Below, one piece after another: positions 62,471-64,000 of a stretch of DNA of 64,000 nt. The notes beneath the pieces are model-generated. The model did no database searches. It saw only the letters and a program-made list of their open reading frames with translations, and had not been told where the DNA came from. Source of the stretch: JAPOUP01 sp026708635. GTDB lineage: Bacteria > Pseudomonadota > Alphaproteobacteria > Rhodobacterales > Rhodobacteraceae. The stretch lies in assembly GCA_965200115.1 (NCBI GenBank), contig OZ241336.1, positions 3,658,001 to 3,722,000 of the forward strand. The letters are read 5' to 3'. Position 1 is the stretch's first letter, and each line of letters begins with the position of its first letter. The translations under genes were made by a program, and so were the position numbers.

Positions 62471-63208
62471 ATGTTTGATCTTACTGGAAAGAACGCTCTG
62501 GTGACCGGAGCCTCCGGTGGCATCGGAGGCGCGGCCGCGCGGGCGCTTCATGAGGCTGGTGCCGCGGTTGGTTTGAGTGGCACGCGGTTCGGGCCACTGG
62601 AGTCACTTGCCGCGGAACTCGGCGACAGGGCCTATGCGCTGCCCTGCGACCTCGGCGATCCGGCGGCGATGAAAGCGCTTCCCGATCAGGCGTATGGAGC
62701 CATGGGTTCGGTTGACATTCTCGTGAACGCCGCGGGCATAACCCGTGATCAACTGTTCATGCGGATGGGTGATGAGGAATGGGCCGAGGTGCTTGCCGTA
62801 AACCTGACGGCCGCCATGCGGCTTTGCCGCGCAACCATACGCGGAATGATGCGCGGGCGGTGGGGACGGATCATAAATATCGGTTCCGTCATCGGCTCTA
62901 CCGGCAATGCGGGGCAGGCAGGTTACGCCGCCGCCAAGGCCGGGATGGTCGGTCTTTCGAAATCATTGGCCCTCGAGGTGGCGAGCCGTGGCATTACGGT
63001 CAATGTGGTGGCTCCGGGCTTCATCGCAACCGCCATGACGGATGGTCTGGACGACAGCCGGAAAGCGGCCATTCTAAACCAGGTTCCGTCGGGACGGATG
63101 GGTGAGGCGGAGGAGGTCGCCGCGGCGGTGGTCTATCTGGCGAGTCGCGAGGCAGGATACGTGACGGGAGCGACGCTGCATGTTAACGGCGGTCTGTCGA
63201 TGATTTGA
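62471..63208 (+). CDS. fabG: 3-oxoacyl-ACP reductase
   Basis: This 245-residue SDR has VTGASGGIGGAAARALHEAG near residue 12, NAAGITRDQLFMRMGDEEWA near 88 (FabG hallmark), catalytic Ser in NIGSVIGSTGNAG near 140, and Tyr/Lys in GQAGYAAAKAGMVG near 154. The C-terminal GFIATAMTDGLDDSRKAAIL and YVTGATLHVNGGLSM are FabG-specific. NADPH reduction of beta-ketoacyl-ACP. Confidence 0.97.
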   Translation: MFDLTGKNALVTGASGGIGGAAARALHEAGAAVGLSGTRFGPLESLAAELGDRAYALPCDLGDPAAMKALPDQAYGAMGSVDILVNAAGITRDQLFMRMGDEEWAEVLAVNLTAAMRLCRATIRGMMRGRWGRIINIGSVIGSTGNAGQAGYAAAKAGMVGLSKSLALEVASRGITVNVVAPGFIATAMTDGLDDSRKAAILNQVPSGRMGEAEEVAAAVVYLASREAGYVTGATLHVNGGLSMI

Positions 63209-63578
63209 AGCCCGGGTGGATCTTCCGGTGCCTGAGTGTACACGCCGGATTGGTGTCGGAGGCGAGGATGCGGGGCGGTAACTGTTTTGGCCCGGTTGCG
63301 GGCGCGACTTCGGGTGGCAGGTGTTTGGCGTTTTCATTTCCCCAAACGGGATCCAGTCACCCAGAGAGCGGATAACGGCGCCGGGCATGACGGGCGTCCA
63401 GAGCGGGACGGACGGGCGACAAACCGTTTGCCATAGTGAATCGATGTGATATTCAGGCTGTGAAAATACCGTCGAATTCGAATGCGTCTGGCCTTGCCAC
63501 GGATTCCGGGGCGGCTATGATCGCCCGTGAAGGGCAGAACTGAGGAACGGGCGGTGCCCCACGAAATATGAGGACGAG
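63209..63578. other. Gap between fabG and acpP
   Basis: About 370 bases with only arginine-rich chance frames. The acpP promoter probably lies here. No T-tract terminator is evident after fabG. Confidence 0.45.
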
Positions 63579-63812
63579 ATGAGCGACATCGCGGATCGCG
63601 TAAAAAAGATTGTGGTCGAGCACCTGGGTGTAGAGGAGGAGAAGGTCGTGGACACAGCCTCCTTTATCGATGACCTGGGCGCGGATAGCCTCGACACGGT
63701 GGAATTGGTCATGGCGTTCGAGGAGGAGTTCGGCATCGAGATCCCCGATGATGCCGCGGAAACCATTCAGTCATTCGGGGACGCGGTAAAGTTCATCACC
63801 GATAATTCCTGA
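63579..63812 (+). CDS. acpP: Acyl carrier protein
   Basis: 77 residues starting MSDIADRVKKIVVEHLGVEE. FIDDLGADSLDTVELVMAFE contains the Ser (about 37) that carries 4'-phosphopantetheine, followed by EEFGIEIPDDAAETIQSFGD. It carries acyl chains for FabD, FabG and later enzymes. A GAGGACGAG site precedes the ATG. The next gene in the usual order, fabF, does not start before the window ends. Confidence 0.98.
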   Translation: MSDIADRVKKIVVEHLGVEEEKVVDTASFIDDLGADSLDTVELVMAFEEEFGIEIPDDAAETIQSFGDAVKFITDNS

Positions 63813-64000
63813 CCCGGTTCAGTAACGACGGTTTCGGGCGGTGTCCGGATGGATACCGCTCCGTTCCTGACATTGGACGCTTGATGGCCCGTAGCCCGTT
63901 TGCACCGCCTTTATCCGGTTGGTTGTATCGGGCGGTACAAACCCCTGTGCGGTGAGCGGCTTTTGGCTGCCGTGACGCAACGGGACAGGCGGGGCCGGTT

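Overview
This window is a high-GC alphaproteobacterial chromosome segment. The evidence is the gene order: glnB-glnA, rpsF-rpsR-rplI, fabD-fabG-acpP, a RutR-type regulator with its operator, a DUF2083-type XRE regulator, and the acs/DUF4212/symporter/DUF294/exonuclease set. I would not go below class, although Rhodobacterales or Rhodospirillales would fit.

Layout. 1-3.1 kb is a decayed accessory zone: an IS30 transposase cut by the window edge (its second catalytic Asp reads Gly), an AT-rich patch, an XRE-ImmA/IrrE gene with a stop at codon 7, and a stub of its partner. 3.2-10.8 kb is a pyrimidine/hydantoin catabolic block: RutR, a RutR-type operator, a carbamoylase-type amidohydrolase, a dihydropyrimidinase and a four-gene NMT1/THI5-type ABC importer, closed by a terminator. 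10.9 kb holds a PD-(D/E)XK (DUF1703) remnant. 11.2-16.5 kb is a livKHMGF branched-chain-type importer on the minus strand, divergent from a DUF2083 XRE regulator (16.8-18.1 kb). 18.5-19.4 kb is a SEC-C protein. 19.7-31.5 kb is an acetate/short-chain acid module: stand-alone receiver, small membrane protein, symporter-like histidine kinase, Acs, DUF4212 plus symporter, cNMP/CBS/DUF294 protein, membrane protein and an exonuclease-domain protein. 31.6-43.9 kb is mostly housekeeping: lepA, DUF6314, purB, glnBA, nnr, tRNA-Leu(UAG), tig and rpsF-rpsR-rplI.

44.4-61.2 kb looks like an inserted accessory block between rpsF and fabD, which are divergent neighbours in many Alphaproteobacteria. It starts with a serine hydrolase and a broken IS630 transposase. 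It then carries a carbohydrate/polyol catabolic cluster: GlpD, a complete CUT1-type ABC importer, two short-chain dehydrogenase modules, a two-domain aldolase/dehydrogenase, an FGGY kinase, a decayed SorC-type regulator, a glycerol-1-phosphate-dehydrogenase-family enzyme, a HAD phosphatase and a second class II aldolase. Inferred logic: a polyol-like solute is imported, oxidised and phosphorylated, then cleaved by aldolases. Glycerol phosphate of either stereochemistry could enter as DHAP through GlpD (sn-3) and the G1PDH-like enzyme (sn-1). The substrate cannot be named from sequence. This cluster is the best candidate here for an undescribed pathway, and its dedicated regulator appears dead.

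61.5-63.8 kb returns to the core with fabD, fabG and acpP.
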